DNA from: Flavobacteriales bacterium
GTDB lineage: Bacteria > Bacteroidota > Bacteroidia > Flavobacteriales_D > Sanyastnellaceae
DNA length: 40,525 nucleotides
Assembly (NCBI GenBank): GCA_030828175.1
Contig: JAURDB010000006.1
Span: forward strand, 1-40,525
Direction: 5' to 3'
Position numbers and translations under genes: made by a program. Positions 25,976 to 35,126 of this stretch are shown here, piece by piece. The notes under the pieces are model-generated. The model had not been told where the DNA came from, did not search any database, and was given only the letters and a program-made list of their open reading frames with translations. Position 1 is the stretch's first letter. Every line of letters starts with the position of its first letter.

Positions 25976-27934
25976 GCGGCGCGGTGCCTCCACCCAGTCC
26001 CCGTGTTCGCGGATGAGGTCAATGAGGGCTTCCACCGCTTCGTCCTCGGGAATGTTGCGGCGCACCACTTCTTTTTCCTTGTAGAGCGTGATTTTGCCCG
26101 GTCCGGTTCCCACGTAGCCATAGTCGGCGTCCGCCATCTCGCCCGGTCCATTTACGATGCAGCCCATGATGCCGATTTTGACGCCTTTGAGGTGGTCGGT
26201 GACCGATCGGATCTTGGCGGTGGTCTCCTGCAGGTCGAACAGGGTCCGGCCGCAAGAAGGACAGCTGATGTATTCGGTGCGGCTGATGCGTGTGCGCGTG
26301 GCCTGTAGGATGCCGAAAGCAGTCCGGTTGAGGAAGCGCAAACCGCCCTCCACACCGACGTCTCCTCCAATCCAAAGCCCATCTCCGAACCCGTCGAGCA
26401 GCAATCCCCCCATCTCGGTAGACGCGCGCAACTGAACCGCATCGGCGGATGCGCCATGCAGGTCCCGTCGCACGATGACCGGCAGGTCACAGCCGGCATG
26501 GACGAGCCGGAAGAAAGCGGCCCTCAAAGAAGCCAAGGCATTGGCCCGTGACGTGGTCAAACCCAGCACCACAGGCCCGGTCTCCTCTGCCAGGCGTGCG
26601 GCGCATTCGGACGTCAGTTCATCGGCATCCATTTGCAGCAGGTTCAGCTGAGGGTCAATGCCATGGGCGCTTTGTCGGGCCGCTGTGAACCCTGCCCAAT
26701 CCCAAATGGGATGGTGCCGCTCCACGCTGCCGCCGTGTTGGCTCCAGGTCGCCCCGTCTTGCATGGCGCGAAGCCAACCGGGCAGAGCAAAATCGCAGGT
26801 GCGGTCTCCGATGAAGATGAGGTCGCAGGCGGCATCATCGGCCTCCCACTTGTCCAAGTCGACTTGATAGCGATGGCCCATCCCATGCAGTCCAGCAGGC
26901 GTCAGCGGCCTCCCCGTCAGGTCGTGGCAGACCACCGGAACCTGCTGACCTCCGACCATGGCAACAGGACGCGTCACGCGCCGGCTGTAGACATAGCGAT
27001 CGAAGCCGTCGGGCTCCCGCGTAGCAGCAGCGACATCGTCTTCTGCAGACAGGGCCGCGACGGCTTGTTCAGCCAACATTCGCGCCACGGGGATTTCCGC
27101 TTCAGGGGCTTCCGTCAAAGAAACACGGATGGTGTCGCCGAGTCCTTCCGCGAGCAGGGTGCCGATGCCAACAGCGCTTTTGATTCGGCCATCTTCCCCT
27201 TCTCCGGCCTCGGTGACGCCGAGGTGCAGCGGATAGGCCATGCCCTCCTTGTGCATTCGGTCGGCCAACATGCGGTAGGCCTGAACCATGACCTGCGGAT
27301 TGCTCGCCTTCATGGAGAGCACGATGTCGTGGTAGTCCTCGTCCCGACAGATGTTCAGGAACTCCATCGCGCTCTCGACCATGCCCAAGGGCGTATCGCC
27401 GTAGTGGCTGAGGATGCGGTCGGACAGGGAACCGTGGTTGGTGCCGATGCGCATGGCGCGGCCGAGGGCCTTGCACTTCAGCACAAGCGGAGTGAAACGT
27501 TCTCGAATGCGGTCGAGCTCGGCCGCGTAGGTCTCCGGTGTGTATTCGTGCGTCTCGAACTTCTTCTTGTCCGCATAATTGCCCGGGTTCACGCGGATCT
27601 TCTCCACGTGATCGGCCGCCACTTCCGCCGCGTTGGGGGTGAAGTGGATGTCGGCAACCAAGGGAACCTGGCTGTGACCGGCGGCATCGAGCCTGGATCG
27701 GATCTCGCCAAGGGCTTCGGCCTCCCGCTTGCTGGGCGCAGTGATGCGGACGATTTGGCAACCCGCCTCAATCATGCGGAGCGACTCCGCAACCGTTGCC
27801 TCGATGTCCATGGTATCCGCCGTCGTCATGGACTGCAGAACGATGGGCGCATTGCCCCCGACGGTGACCCCACCAATTTTCACAGGTCTGGTGGCTTTCC
27901 GGGCCGAGGGGTGCGTTTCGGTCGAGATCGTCAT
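25967..27934 (-). CDS. ispG: 4-hydroxy-3-methylbut-2-en-1-yl diphosphate synthase (large form)
   Basis: This 655-residue iron-sulfur enzyme converts MEcPP to HMBPP in the MEP isoprenoid pathway. The TIM-barrel half begins with VKIGGVTVGGNAPIVLQSMTT. The 4Fe-4S half has SCPSCGRTLFDLQE and IMGCIVNGPGEMADADYGYVG. An extra central domain of about 250 residues gives the three-domain form of Bacteroidota, Chlamydiae and plants; E. coli IspG is about 370. The ATG at 27934 was preferred over a GTG at 27976. The 198-bp divergent gap to the VWA gene (27935-28132) holds a weak TACCTTTC box at 28003-28010 (minus) and otherwise nothing I recognise. Confidence 0.96.
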   Translation of the reverse strand: MTISTETHPSARKATRPVKIGGVTVGGNAPIVLQSMTTADTMDIEATVAESLRMIEAGCQIVRITAPSKREAEALGEIRSRLDAAGHSQVPLVADIHFTPNAAEVAADHVEKIRVNPGNYADKKKFETHEYTPETYAAELDRIRERFTPLVLKCKALGRAMRIGTNHGSLSDRILSHYGDTPLGMVESAMEFLNICRDEDYHDIVLSMKASNPQVMVQAYRMLADRMHKEGMAYPLHLGVTEAGEGEDGRIKSAVGIGTLLAEGLGDTIRVSLTEAPEAEIPVARMLAEQAVAALSAEDDVAAATREPDGFDRYVYSRRVTRPVAMVGGQQVPVVCHDLTGRPLTPAGLHGMGHRYQVDLDKWEADDAACDLIFIGDRTCDFALPGWLRAMQDGATWSQHGGSVERHHPIWDWAGFTAARQSAHGIDPQLNLLQMDADELTSECAARLAEETGPVVLGLTTSRANALASLRAAFFRLVHAGCDLPVIVRRDLHGASADAVQLRASTEMGGLLLDGFGDGLWIGGDVGVEGGLRFLNRTAFGILQATRTRISRTEYISCPSCGRTLFDLQETTAKIRSVTDHLKGVKIGIMGCIVNGPGEMADADYGYVGTGPGKITLYKEKEVVRRNIPEDEAVEALIDLIREHGDWVEAPRRSA

Positions 27935-28132
27935 GGGGTGAGTTTGTGCGGGAATGGACCGTTCAATGAAGGGCACCGGATGATGGTTCCAGCACCCAAC
28001 CCGAAAGGTAACACCGTGGAGCCGAGGGGGTTCAGCGGCTTTGGCAGTTTTTGTGTAGCCGCAAGGGGAGAACCTGAGCGGCTTCCGACGGTTCCAACAG
28101 TAGTTTGGTCATGCCCGAAAAGGCAGCTCTTC

Positions 28133-29254
28133 ATGCTCGGTTTTCAATTTCATGCCACGCGTCCCGAACAGGACAAGCGCAGCCCCTTCGAGCGGCTGCT
28201 GGAGTTGTTTACCGAGGTCATCACCCACACCAGCGGAGACGTAGAGGAGGCGATGGACTGGATGCGGGCGCTGGATGGGCAGCACGGCTTGACCGACGAG
28301 GACTACACGCTGGATGACTTCTACGAGGAGCTCAAGGCAAAAGGCTACCTCCGGGAAGCCACGGGCCCTGCAGGTGGGGGGCTCCAACTCGGATCCCGCG
28401 GAGAGCAACACATGCGCCGCCGCGCACTCGACCAGATTTTCGGCAATCTGAAGAAAGGCACGCAAGGAAAGCACCGCACCCGTGAGCGGGGCCAAGGGGA
28501 TGAGCCCACAGCGGACCGTCGGCCTTATCGCTTTGGCGACAAGCTCGACCAGGTGGATTTCGGGGCGTCCCTCCGGAACGCACAGATCCACCACGGACCC
28601 GGCGCAAAGAGCGGTCGCGGCGGATTCCGCATGACCGAGGACGACCTCGTGGTGGAGGACCGAGAGCACCGGAGTACGACTTCCACGGTGCTCATGATCG
28701 ACATCAGCCACAGCATGATCCTCTATGGTGAGGACCGCATCACGCCGGCCAAAAAAGTAGCCATGGCCCTGGCGGAGCTGGTCATGGTCAAGTACCCGAA
28801 GGACACCTTGGACATCGTGGTCTTCGGCGACGATGCTTGGGAGGTTTCCATCGCTGACCTGCCCTATTTGCAAGTCGGCCCCTTCCATACCAATACCGTA
28901 GCGGGGCTCGAGCGCGCCATGGACATCCTGCGCCGCCGCAAGACCCCCAACCGTCAGATTTTCATGATCACCGACGGCAAACCCAGCTGCCTCAAGGAGC
29001 CCGATGGCTACTACAAGAACAGCTGGGGCCTCGATCCTTACATCACCGGGAAATGCCACAACCTGGCACGCCAATGCCGCAAGCTGGGCATCCCCATCAC
29101 GACTTTCATGATCGCCACGGACCCGGCTCTTCAAGAGTTCGTTTCGGACTTCACCGAAGCCAATAACGGCCGGGCCTTCTTCACGGGCCTCAAGGGCCTG
29201 GGCGACACCATTTTTTCGGACTTCGAGCGCAACCGCCGCGGTCGACCCCGTTGA
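28133..29254 (+). CDS. VWA-domain protein paired with an AAA+ ATPase
   Basis: This 373-residue protein has no signal peptide or membrane segment. The C-terminal half is a von Willebrand A domain with an intact metal site: DISHS (residues 190-194), a Thr in FHTNTVAGL and an Asp in MITDGKPS. The N-terminal ~170 residues are helical and charged, with a basic segment (KKGTQGKHRTRERG) and a DKLDQVDFG motif before the VWA domain. Pairs of AAA+ ATPases and VWA proteins (MoxR-type, CobN/ChlID-like) often remodel or load metals into enzymes. The target here is unknown. The start ATG 28133 is the first in frame that does not enter ispG. The ATPase gene starts 11 bases downstream. Confidence 0.88.
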   Translation: MLGFQFHATRPEQDKRSPFERLLELFTEVITHTSGDVEEAMDWMRALDGQHGLTDEDYTLDDFYEELKAKGYLREATGPAGGGLQLGSRGEQHMRRRALDQIFGNLKKGTQGKHRTRERGQGDEPTADRRPYRFGDKLDQVDFGASLRNAQIHHGPGAKSGRGGFRMTEDDLVVEDREHRSTTSTVLMIDISHSMILYGEDRITPAKKVAMALAELVMVKYPKDTLDIVVFGDDAWEVSIADLPYLQVGPFHTNTVAGLERAMDILRRRKTPNRQIFMITDGKPSCLKEPDGYYKNSWGLDPYITGKCHNLARQCRKLGIPITTFMIATDPALQEFVSDFTEANNGRAFFTGLKGLGDTIFSDFERNRRGRPR

Positions 29255-29265
29255 CAAAGCATCCC

Positions 29266-30741
29266 ATGAGCACCGACTCTCCCTCCATCGATACGCTGGG
29301 CGCCCTGCGCGCATCCGGCTACACCCCCCGCTCCATCGCTTCGGAACTGCGGGCCAATCTGATTGCCGCGATGGCGGCCGGCACCCCTTTGTTCGAGGGC
29401 ATCATCGGCTACGATGACACCGTGATCCCAGAAGTGCAACGCGCCATCCTGGCCGGCCACAGCATGAACCTGCTGGGGCTTCGGGGACAGGCCAAGACGC
29501 GCATCGCCCGGGGCATGACGGCCCTGTTGGACGAATGGGTGCCCGTGCTGTTGGGCGCCCCCTTGCCGGAAGACCCGCTCAACCCGATCACCCCACAAGG
29601 CCGCGCCATCGTGGAGGAACAGGGAGACAAGGCACCCATTGCATGGCTGCACCGCGACGACCGATACGTTGAGAAGCTGGCGACTCCGGATGTGAGTGTG
29701 GCCGACCTCATCGGGGACATCGACCCCATCAAGGCCGCCAACGAAGGGCTGGACTACAGTGACCCGCGCGCCCTGCATTTCGGGCTGATTCCGCGCAGCC
29801 ACCGCTGCATTTTCGCCATCAACGAATTGCCCGACCTCCAGCCGCGCATCCAAGTGGCGCTCTTCAACATCCTTCAGGAAGGCGACATCCAGATCCGCGG
29901 CTTCCAGATGCGGCTCGCCCTCGACATCCAATTCGTCTTCACCGCCAACCCGGAGGACTACACCAACCGCGGCGCCATCATCACGCCGCTCAAGGACCGC
30001 ATCCAAAGCCAGATCCTGACGCACTACCCGAGCTCCATGGAGGATTCGATGGCCATCACCGACCAGGAGGCCCACCTCGATGCGGCCCAACGCGAGCGCG
30101 TGGCCATCCCCAGCATGGTGCGCCGTGTGTTGGAGCGCATCGCCTTTGAGGCACGAGAAAGCGAGCACATTGATGAGCGCAGCGGTGTTTCGGCCCGCTT
30201 GACGATCAGCGCGCTGGAGCACCTTGTCGCGGCGGGAGAGCTTCGCACCCTGCGCAACGGCAGCGACCACACCCATGCCCGCTTCACGGATTTGCTGGCC
30301 GTGGTGCCCGCTGTGAATGGCAAGGTGGAGTTGGTCTATGAAGGCGAACAGGAAGGAGCAGCCGGCGTGGCACTTTCCCTCGTGCGCAGGGCCATCCGCC
30401 GCGAGTTTCCCGCGGTGTTCCCCGACCCCGAGTCCATCAAGAAGGGCAAGGTCGAGGACCCCTACCAGCCCATCGTGGCCTGGTTCAATCGGAACGAAGT
30501 GTCGCTTTTGAAGGACCAGACCGAGGAGGAATACCGCACTGCACTTGCAGGGGTGAGCGGGCTCGAATCCGTGGTCGACAAATACTGCCCGAACCTTCCG
30601 AAAGGGGAACGACCGGCGGCCATGGAATTTGTGCTGCACGGTTTGGCGGGTTTCAACGAGATTGGTCAATCCATCGTGGGTTCCGAAGTGACTTTCGGTG
30701 ACCTGATCGGAAACCTGTTCGACCCGACCGAAGACGATTGA
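29266..30741 (+). CDS. Magnesium-chelatase-like AAA+ ATPase
   Basis: This 491-residue protein carries one AAA+ module. Walker A is GLRGQAKT (residues 71-78). The Walker B strand is IFAINELPDL, with Asn186-Glu187 where most relatives have Asp-Glu. A sensor-like stretch follows (VFTANPEDYTNRGAIITPLKDRI). It resembles the ChlI/BchI and MoxR clades, but no tetrapyrrole genes are nearby, so chelatase activity should not be assumed. The ATG at 29266 is preceded by an in-frame TTG at 29251. It is co-transcribed with the VWA gene, and its stop overlaps the recO TTG start. Confidence 0.88.
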   Translation: MSTDSPSIDTLGALRASGYTPRSIASELRANLIAAMAAGTPLFEGIIGYDDTVIPEVQRAILAGHSMNLLGLRGQAKTRIARGMTALLDEWVPVLLGAPLPEDPLNPITPQGRAIVEEQGDKAPIAWLHRDDRYVEKLATPDVSVADLIGDIDPIKAANEGLDYSDPRALHFGLIPRSHRCIFAINELPDLQPRIQVALFNILQEGDIQIRGFQMRLALDIQFVFTANPEDYTNRGAIITPLKDRIQSQILTHYPSSMEDSMAITDQEAHLDAAQRERVAIPSMVRRVLERIAFEARESEHIDERSGVSARLTISALEHLVAAGELRTLRNGSDHTHARFTDLLAVVPAVNGKVELVYEGEQEGAAGVALSLVRRAIRREFPAVFPDPESIKKGKVEDPYQPIVAWFNRNEVSLLKDQTEEEYRTALAGVSGLESVVDKYCPNLPKGERPAAMEFVLHGLAGFNEIGQSIVGSEVTFGDLIGNLFDPTEDD

Positions 30742-31478
30742 CAGACCGGACCGCCTTCCATCACCCCGCCATCGCGCTGTCCACAGTGCGGCACAAGGAT
30801 GGCGTGTCCATTCTCCGCGTATTCTCCCGCGAACACGGCGTCGTGGGGTGCCTGGTCCGAGAAGGAGTCAAGGGCGCCAGGCGTGGCCGTAACCTGTATG
30901 CACCACTGGCCTTGCTCGACCTGGTTGGGATGCGCGCGCTGAAGGAGGACCTCTATCGATTCGATCGCGCAGACCGCGTGATGGCCCAGGACAGGACCAG
31001 CGCAGAAGTCCCGCGAGGTGCCATTGCCATGTTTCTGGCCGAATGTGCACTGCGCACCTTTGATTCGGGGAGCGCGCATGGAGAAGTCTTCGACGCACTC
31101 TGGCGGGCGGCAGAACGCATCGAAAAGTCAACGGCCATTGGGCGCATCCATTTGGCGTTCCTGGTGGAGTCGGTTTCCGTTTGCGGCCTGTGTCCCGACG
31201 CTCCAATTTCAGCATCCTCAGGGATGGAGCGATTCAATCTCGCCACGGCGGAATGGGAATCAGGTCCTCCAGTGGGTGAAGATTACCTTTCGGTTGCGGA
31301 AGCAGAACCGTTCTTGCGGATTCAAGGCATGGATTTTGATAGGCTGCAGACCGAAGTCTTCTCCCATGACGCCCGAAACCGGCTTGTGCTGCAATATGTG
31401 CGATACCTCCAGCTCCATCTATCGAGCCCCAGAACCATCAAGTCTTGGGAGGTTCTCAGCTTGGTGTTGGCGCCCTGA
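30738..31478 (+). CDS. recO: DNA repair protein RecO
   Basis: This 246-residue protein belongs to the RecFOR pathway, which loads RecA onto SSB-coated single-stranded DNA. The N-terminal OB-fold reads IALSTVRHKDGVSILRVFSREHGVVGCLVRE. A helical C-terminal region contains one CGLC pair in place of a full four-cysteine zinc site. The length is normal. It begins with TTG at 30738, overlapping the ATPase stop as TTGA, which implies coupled translation. The TonB receptor follows after 16 bases. Confidence 0.88.
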   Translation: MTDRTAFHHPAIALSTVRHKDGVSILRVFSREHGVVGCLVREGVKGARRGRNLYAPLALLDLVGMRALKEDLYRFDRADRVMAQDRTSAEVPRGAIAMFLAECALRTFDSGSAHGEVFDALWRAAERIEKSTAIGRIHLAFLVESVSVCGLCPDAPISASSGMERFNLATAEWESGPPVGEDYLSVAEAEPFLRIQGMDFDRLQTEVFSHDARNRLVLQYVRYLQLHLSSPRTIKSWEVLSLVLAP

Positions 31479-31494
31479 CAACCTCGTCCCAACC

Positions 31495-33906
31495 TTGAAA
31501 GGGAACTTCATTGCGCTGACATTGTGGGCCGCGGCTTTCGGGTCAATGCAAGCCCAGGTCATCGAGATTCAGGACGAGGCGGGAAACCCGGTTCCAGCCG
31601 CTGTGATACAGAACGATGCCGGGGTGGCGCGCATGACGGATTTCGATGGGCGCATAGTCTTGGACAGCCTCATCCGGGAGGGGGACACCCTCAAGGTCCG
31701 AAGCTTGGGCTATGGCTCACGATCCGTGGCCATGCCCCAACCGAATCTCGACATGCAAATCCAGCTCTCCACGGAATCCGTGGCCTTGTCGGAAGTGGTG
31801 GTGTCCAGCGTTCAGCCCTTGCGTGAAATGGCATCGGCGACGACGGTGAATCGAATGAGCGCGTCGGAAATCACACAGGAGGTTCCGTCCAATGCCGCCA
31901 CCTTGCTGTGGCGTTCGGGTCAGGTTCACGTCCAACAAAGCCAACAAGGCGGGGGCTCTCCTGTGCTGAGGGGATTCGAGGCCAACCGCATCCTCCTCGT
32001 CGTGGACGGAGTGCGCATGAACAACGCCATCTACAGGAGTGGCCACCTTCAGAACGCCATGACCGTGGACCCCTTCGTCCTGGCGACGACGGAAGTTCTG
32101 CACGGGGCAGGGTCTGTCCAATTTGGCAGCGACGCCCTCGGGGGCGTCATCCACTACAGGACCCGTTCCCCAAGATGGGACGATGGCAGCAGGGCGCGGG
32201 GCCAGCTCGGTTGGTCCTCGGCGGGCCGCAGTCCGGTCTTCCACGCCGATGCGGAGGCCACCCGCGGAAAGTGGGGTTTCCTGACCAGTGTGACACACCG
32301 CAGGTTCGGTGACCTGCGGATGGGCCGATGGCGCCCCCACGGCGATTCCCTCTGGGGCCAGGTACCCTATCAAGTCATCACGAATGTCGCGGGCACCGAG
32401 GTTGTGGATTCGGCGGGAATCAATCCCGATCCGCATGTGCAATGGGGCACGGGATACGACCAGACCGATGTTCTGCAGAAGGTCCGGTACGGCACGAAGT
32501 GGCAACATGTGGAACTGAACCTGCAACACAGCACCAGTTCGAATGTGCCGCGGTTTGATCGATTGAACGACCTCGCCTCGGATGGCGGCCCGAAGTGGGC
32601 CCAATGGGATTACGGGCCTCAGCGCAGGACACTGCTCAGCGCCCGTTTTCGTTCGCCGGTGCGGTTTTTGGGCAATGTGTCCCTGACCACGGCGTGGCAA
32701 CAAGTGGATGAGTCCCGGCTCAAGTCCCGGTTCGGAAGCCAGGATCGGGAGGTCCAGGAAGAACGGGTTACCGTTGCCAGTGCATCATTGGACATCGATC
32801 GGGTCATCCGCCGTTGGCAAACGGCATACGGCATTCAATGGAGCTCCAACACCGTGGGTTCCAATGCGTGGATGGAGCGCCGTGCCGATGGATTGCGTTT
32901 GGACACTCCGGCATTGACCCGCTACCCGAACGGCGGTTCCAACATGGGTTCTCTGGCTGCATACGCGAGCGGATCCCGCCGATGGAACCACTGGTCCTTG
33001 AAGTGCGCAGGGCGTTACAATCGCGGTTGGCTGGGCGCTGATTTCCTGCCGCAATCCGGTTTGGAATTGCCTTTCAATCAAGTGTCCTACAACCGAGGGG
33101 CCCTGACAGGGAGCACGACGCTGCGTTGGTCCCCGATATCGCGCATGGGGCTTCATTCCTCCTTGAGCACGGCCTTCCGCAATCCCAACGTGGACGACGT
33201 GGGCAAGGTGCGTGCAAAGGATGGTTTCGCCGTACTCCCCGCCGACGACCTCAAACCTGAGCGGCTTCTCAGCGCAGAATTGGGTGGACATTGGCGCAGT
33301 GCCAACGGAAGGTGGTCCGCCATGGCCTCCGGATTTCTCACCGGCCTGCGAGACGCCATCGTGCCGGTCGACACCGCGCTGACGTCGTCGTCCGGAGCCA
33401 CCATCAGCACCATTGTCGTGGAAGGAGATACCAACCTGATACAGGTCAACGCCAACATAGGCAGGGCCACCATCAGTGGGTCGCAATGGGAAGTCCAACA
33501 TCGCTTGGAAAGCGGTTGGCGGCTGCGGGCAACGGCCAATTTCACCCGGGGACAAGCAGCCGATGACGGGACACCATTGTCCCACATTCCCCCCATGTTT
33601 GGTCGGTTTTCCGCCGAACGTTCGTGGGAGTGGTTGACCGTGGAAACACACTGCTTGTGGAGCGGTCGAAAAGCGCTGGAAGGGTATGGACCCGGATCCA
33701 CGGACAACCTGGCGGAGTCCTTGCCGGACGGAAACCCCGGATGGTGGACCGTCGGAACCGATTTCCAAGGCAGACTGACGGAACGCACCACCGTTTCTTT
33801 CGGGGTGCATAACATCCTGGACCGCCACTACAAGGTCTTTGCCTCTGGCATCAGCGCGGCAGGCCGCGATTTCCGATTCGGAATCCGCTGGGCGCCGGCC
33901 GGCTGA
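31495..33906 (+). CDS. TonB-dependent outer-membrane receptor
   Basis: This 803-residue outer-membrane transporter starts with a signal peptide (MKGNFIALTLWAAAFGSMQA). A carboxypeptidase-like beta domain spans residues 21-92 (FDGRIVLDSLIREGDTLKV). The TonB-box area is near 95-105, and the plug has VLRGFEANRILLVVDGVRMNN and GSVQFGSDALGGVIHYRT. The beta barrel continues to the end (HNILDRHYKVFASGISAAGRDF). The plug is most like the haem/haemoglobin-type receptor group, but the substrate is not established. No SusD partner is present. The TTG at 31495 is inferred from the signal peptide; longer starts would lie inside recO. Confidence 0.92.
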   Translation: MKGNFIALTLWAAAFGSMQAQVIEIQDEAGNPVPAAVIQNDAGVARMTDFDGRIVLDSLIREGDTLKVRSLGYGSRSVAMPQPNLDMQIQLSTESVALSEVVVSSVQPLREMASATTVNRMSASEITQEVPSNAATLLWRSGQVHVQQSQQGGGSPVLRGFEANRILLVVDGVRMNNAIYRSGHLQNAMTVDPFVLATTEVLHGAGSVQFGSDALGGVIHYRTRSPRWDDGSRARGQLGWSSAGRSPVFHADAEATRGKWGFLTSVTHRRFGDLRMGRWRPHGDSLWGQVPYQVITNVAGTEVVDSAGINPDPHVQWGTGYDQTDVLQKVRYGTKWQHVELNLQHSTSSNVPRFDRLNDLASDGGPKWAQWDYGPQRRTLLSARFRSPVRFLGNVSLTTAWQQVDESRLKSRFGSQDREVQEERVTVASASLDIDRVIRRWQTAYGIQWSSNTVGSNAWMERRADGLRLDTPALTRYPNGGSNMGSLAAYASGSRRWNHWSLKCAGRYNRGWLGADFLPQSGLELPFNQVSYNRGALTGSTTLRWSPISRMGLHSSLSTAFRNPNVDDVGKVRAKDGFAVLPADDLKPERLLSAELGGHWRSANGRWSAMASGFLTGLRDAIVPVDTALTSSSGATISTIVVEGDTNLIQVNANIGRATISGSQWEVQHRLESGWRLRATANFTRGQAADDGTPLSHIPPMFGRFSAERSWEWLTVETHCLWSGRKALEGYGPGSTDNLAESLPDGNPGWWTVGTDFQGRLTERTTVSFGVHNILDRHYKVFASGISAAGRDFRFGIRWAPAG

Positions 33907-33913
33907 AGCCCGC

Positions 33914-33921
33914 TATCTTCG
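33914..33921 (+). promoter_or_regulatory. TATCTTCG -7-like element immediately before holB
   Basis: Only four bases (GGTC) separate this octamer from the holB ATG. If it is a -7 box, transcription starts at or within about 5 bases of the start codon, giving a leaderless mRNA. It lies in the 19-bp gap after the TonB receptor stop. Confidence 0.5.
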
Positions 33922-33925
33922 GGTC

Positions 33926-35053
33926 ATGGAAGCGTTGCGTGAGGCCATCGGACAGGAAGCCCTCGTCGCCCGACTGGCAGAGCGGGCGGACACAGGGACA
34001 TTGGCGCATGCGATGCTGTTCACCGGCGCACCGGGCAGAGGAGGACTAGCGTTGGCGCTGGCTTTGGCCCGCAGGTTGCACTGTACCTCCAAGGCACAAC
34101 CGGAGGCCTGCGGATCCTGTCCTTCCTGCCAACAGCACGACCAGCTGCAGCACCCCGATTTGCACTTCACCTTTCCCGTGATCAAACCACCGGGCAAGGA
34201 CAAGGCCCTCAGCTCGGATCAACTCGGAACTTGGCGCAGCATGTTGCGCGAAGTGGGACCCCACTTCGACATGACGGACCTGCGCGACCGCATGGCATTG
34301 GGCAACAAGCAGCCTTTCATTTCCGTCCATGAAGCCGCCGATGTGCTGCGGCGCCTGTCCTTGACGGCCCATGCAGGAGGCTGGAAGGTGCAGGTCATCT
34401 GGGGTGCGCAATCCATGCGGACCGACACCGCAAACAAATTGCTGAAGGTCATCGAGGAACCCCCCGCCAAGACGCTGTTCATCCTCCTTGCCGATTCCAC
34501 AGAGAACATCCTGGCCACCATCTTGAGCCGCACACAGATCGTACCCATTCCCCCGGTAGCGGTTGAAGATGCAACATCCTGGTTGGAAGGCCTAGGGGTT
34601 GCCGGTGATCGGATCGAAGACGCCGTTGCCCTCGGGGAGGGTGATTTGGCCCGTTGTCGGCGGATGGCCATGGAGGATACGGCCGGAGAATTTGCGATGT
34701 TCGTCGATTGGATGAGAACCTGTTTTGCTCGAGACGGCAGAAAGGCAGCGGCCCTGGCCGATGGTTTCCACGATCTCGGACGCGAGGACCAAAAGCAATT
34801 CCTTGCCTATGCCCTCCACATGGTCAGGCAGTGCATCGTCGGCAATTACGGAGCCGCAGTTGCGGTGAGGTTGCGCGCCTCAGAACGCGGATTCGCAGAG
34901 AAATTCGCTCCTTACATCCACCACGGAAACGTGGTGGACATGCAGATGGAACTGGAGAAAGCGGCCCGCGATGTGACGGGCAACGTCTATGGCCGCACCG
35001 TCTTCCTGGATTTGAGCATGCGGATGATGGAACTTCTGCACCGGCCCCGATAG
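33926..35053 (+). CDS. holB: DNA polymerase III subunit delta'
   Basis: This 375-residue clamp-loader subunit helps load the sliding clamp during replication. The four-cysteine zinc module is Cys53, Cys62, Cys65 and Cys68. The P-loop is degenerate (TGAPGRGG, no Lys), as expected for the ATPase-inactive delta' subunit. Later markers are QVIWGAQSMRTDTANKLLKVIEEPPAKTLFIL and the SRTQ sensor motif. The ATG at 33926 (MEALREAIGQEALV) is the family start; longer in-frame starts would overlap the TonB receptor gene. Confidence 0.93.
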   Translation: MEALREAIGQEALVARLAERADTGTLAHAMLFTGAPGRGGLALALALARRLHCTSKAQPEACGSCPSCQQHDQLQHPDLHFTFPVIKPPGKDKALSSDQLGTWRSMLREVGPHFDMTDLRDRMALGNKQPFISVHEAADVLRRLSLTAHAGGWKVQVIWGAQSMRTDTANKLLKVIEEPPAKTLFILLADSTENILATILSRTQIVPIPPVAVEDATSWLEGLGVAGDRIEDAVALGEGDLARCRRMAMEDTAGEFAMFVDWMRTCFARDGRKAAALADGFHDLGREDQKQFLAYALHMVRQCIVGNYGAAVAVRLRASERGFAEKFAPYIHHGNVVDMQMELEKAARDVTGNVYGRTVFLDLSMRMMELLHRPR

Positions 35054-35071
35054 CCGGATGCCCTTGCGGCC

Positions 35072-35079
35072 TATCTTCG
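35072..35079 (+). promoter_or_regulatory. TATCTTCG -7-like element upstream of ricT
   Basis: The octamer lies in the 73-bp gap between holB and the PSP1-domain gene and ends 47 bases before its ATG. No -33 TTG is seen at the expected spacing. Confidence 0.5.
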
Positions 35080-35126
35080 GTAATAAGGTCGGGGAGTTCC
35101 CGGTCTGTTGATTTCGGACAGCGAAT

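Noticed and set aside
26633-28132. Long N-terminal extension of the VWA protein
   Set aside because: The extension is antisense to ispG and reads as low-complexity sequence. The family-like start is the ATG at 28133.
29131-30669. 512-codon minus-strand frame
   Set aside because: It lies opposite the AAA+ ATPase and VWA genes, both of which have clear motifs.
29266-30741. Calling the ATPase a magnesium chelatase subunit
   Set aside because: No other tetrapyrrole or chelatase genes are nearby, and the Walker B differs. Only the AAA+ relationship is supported.
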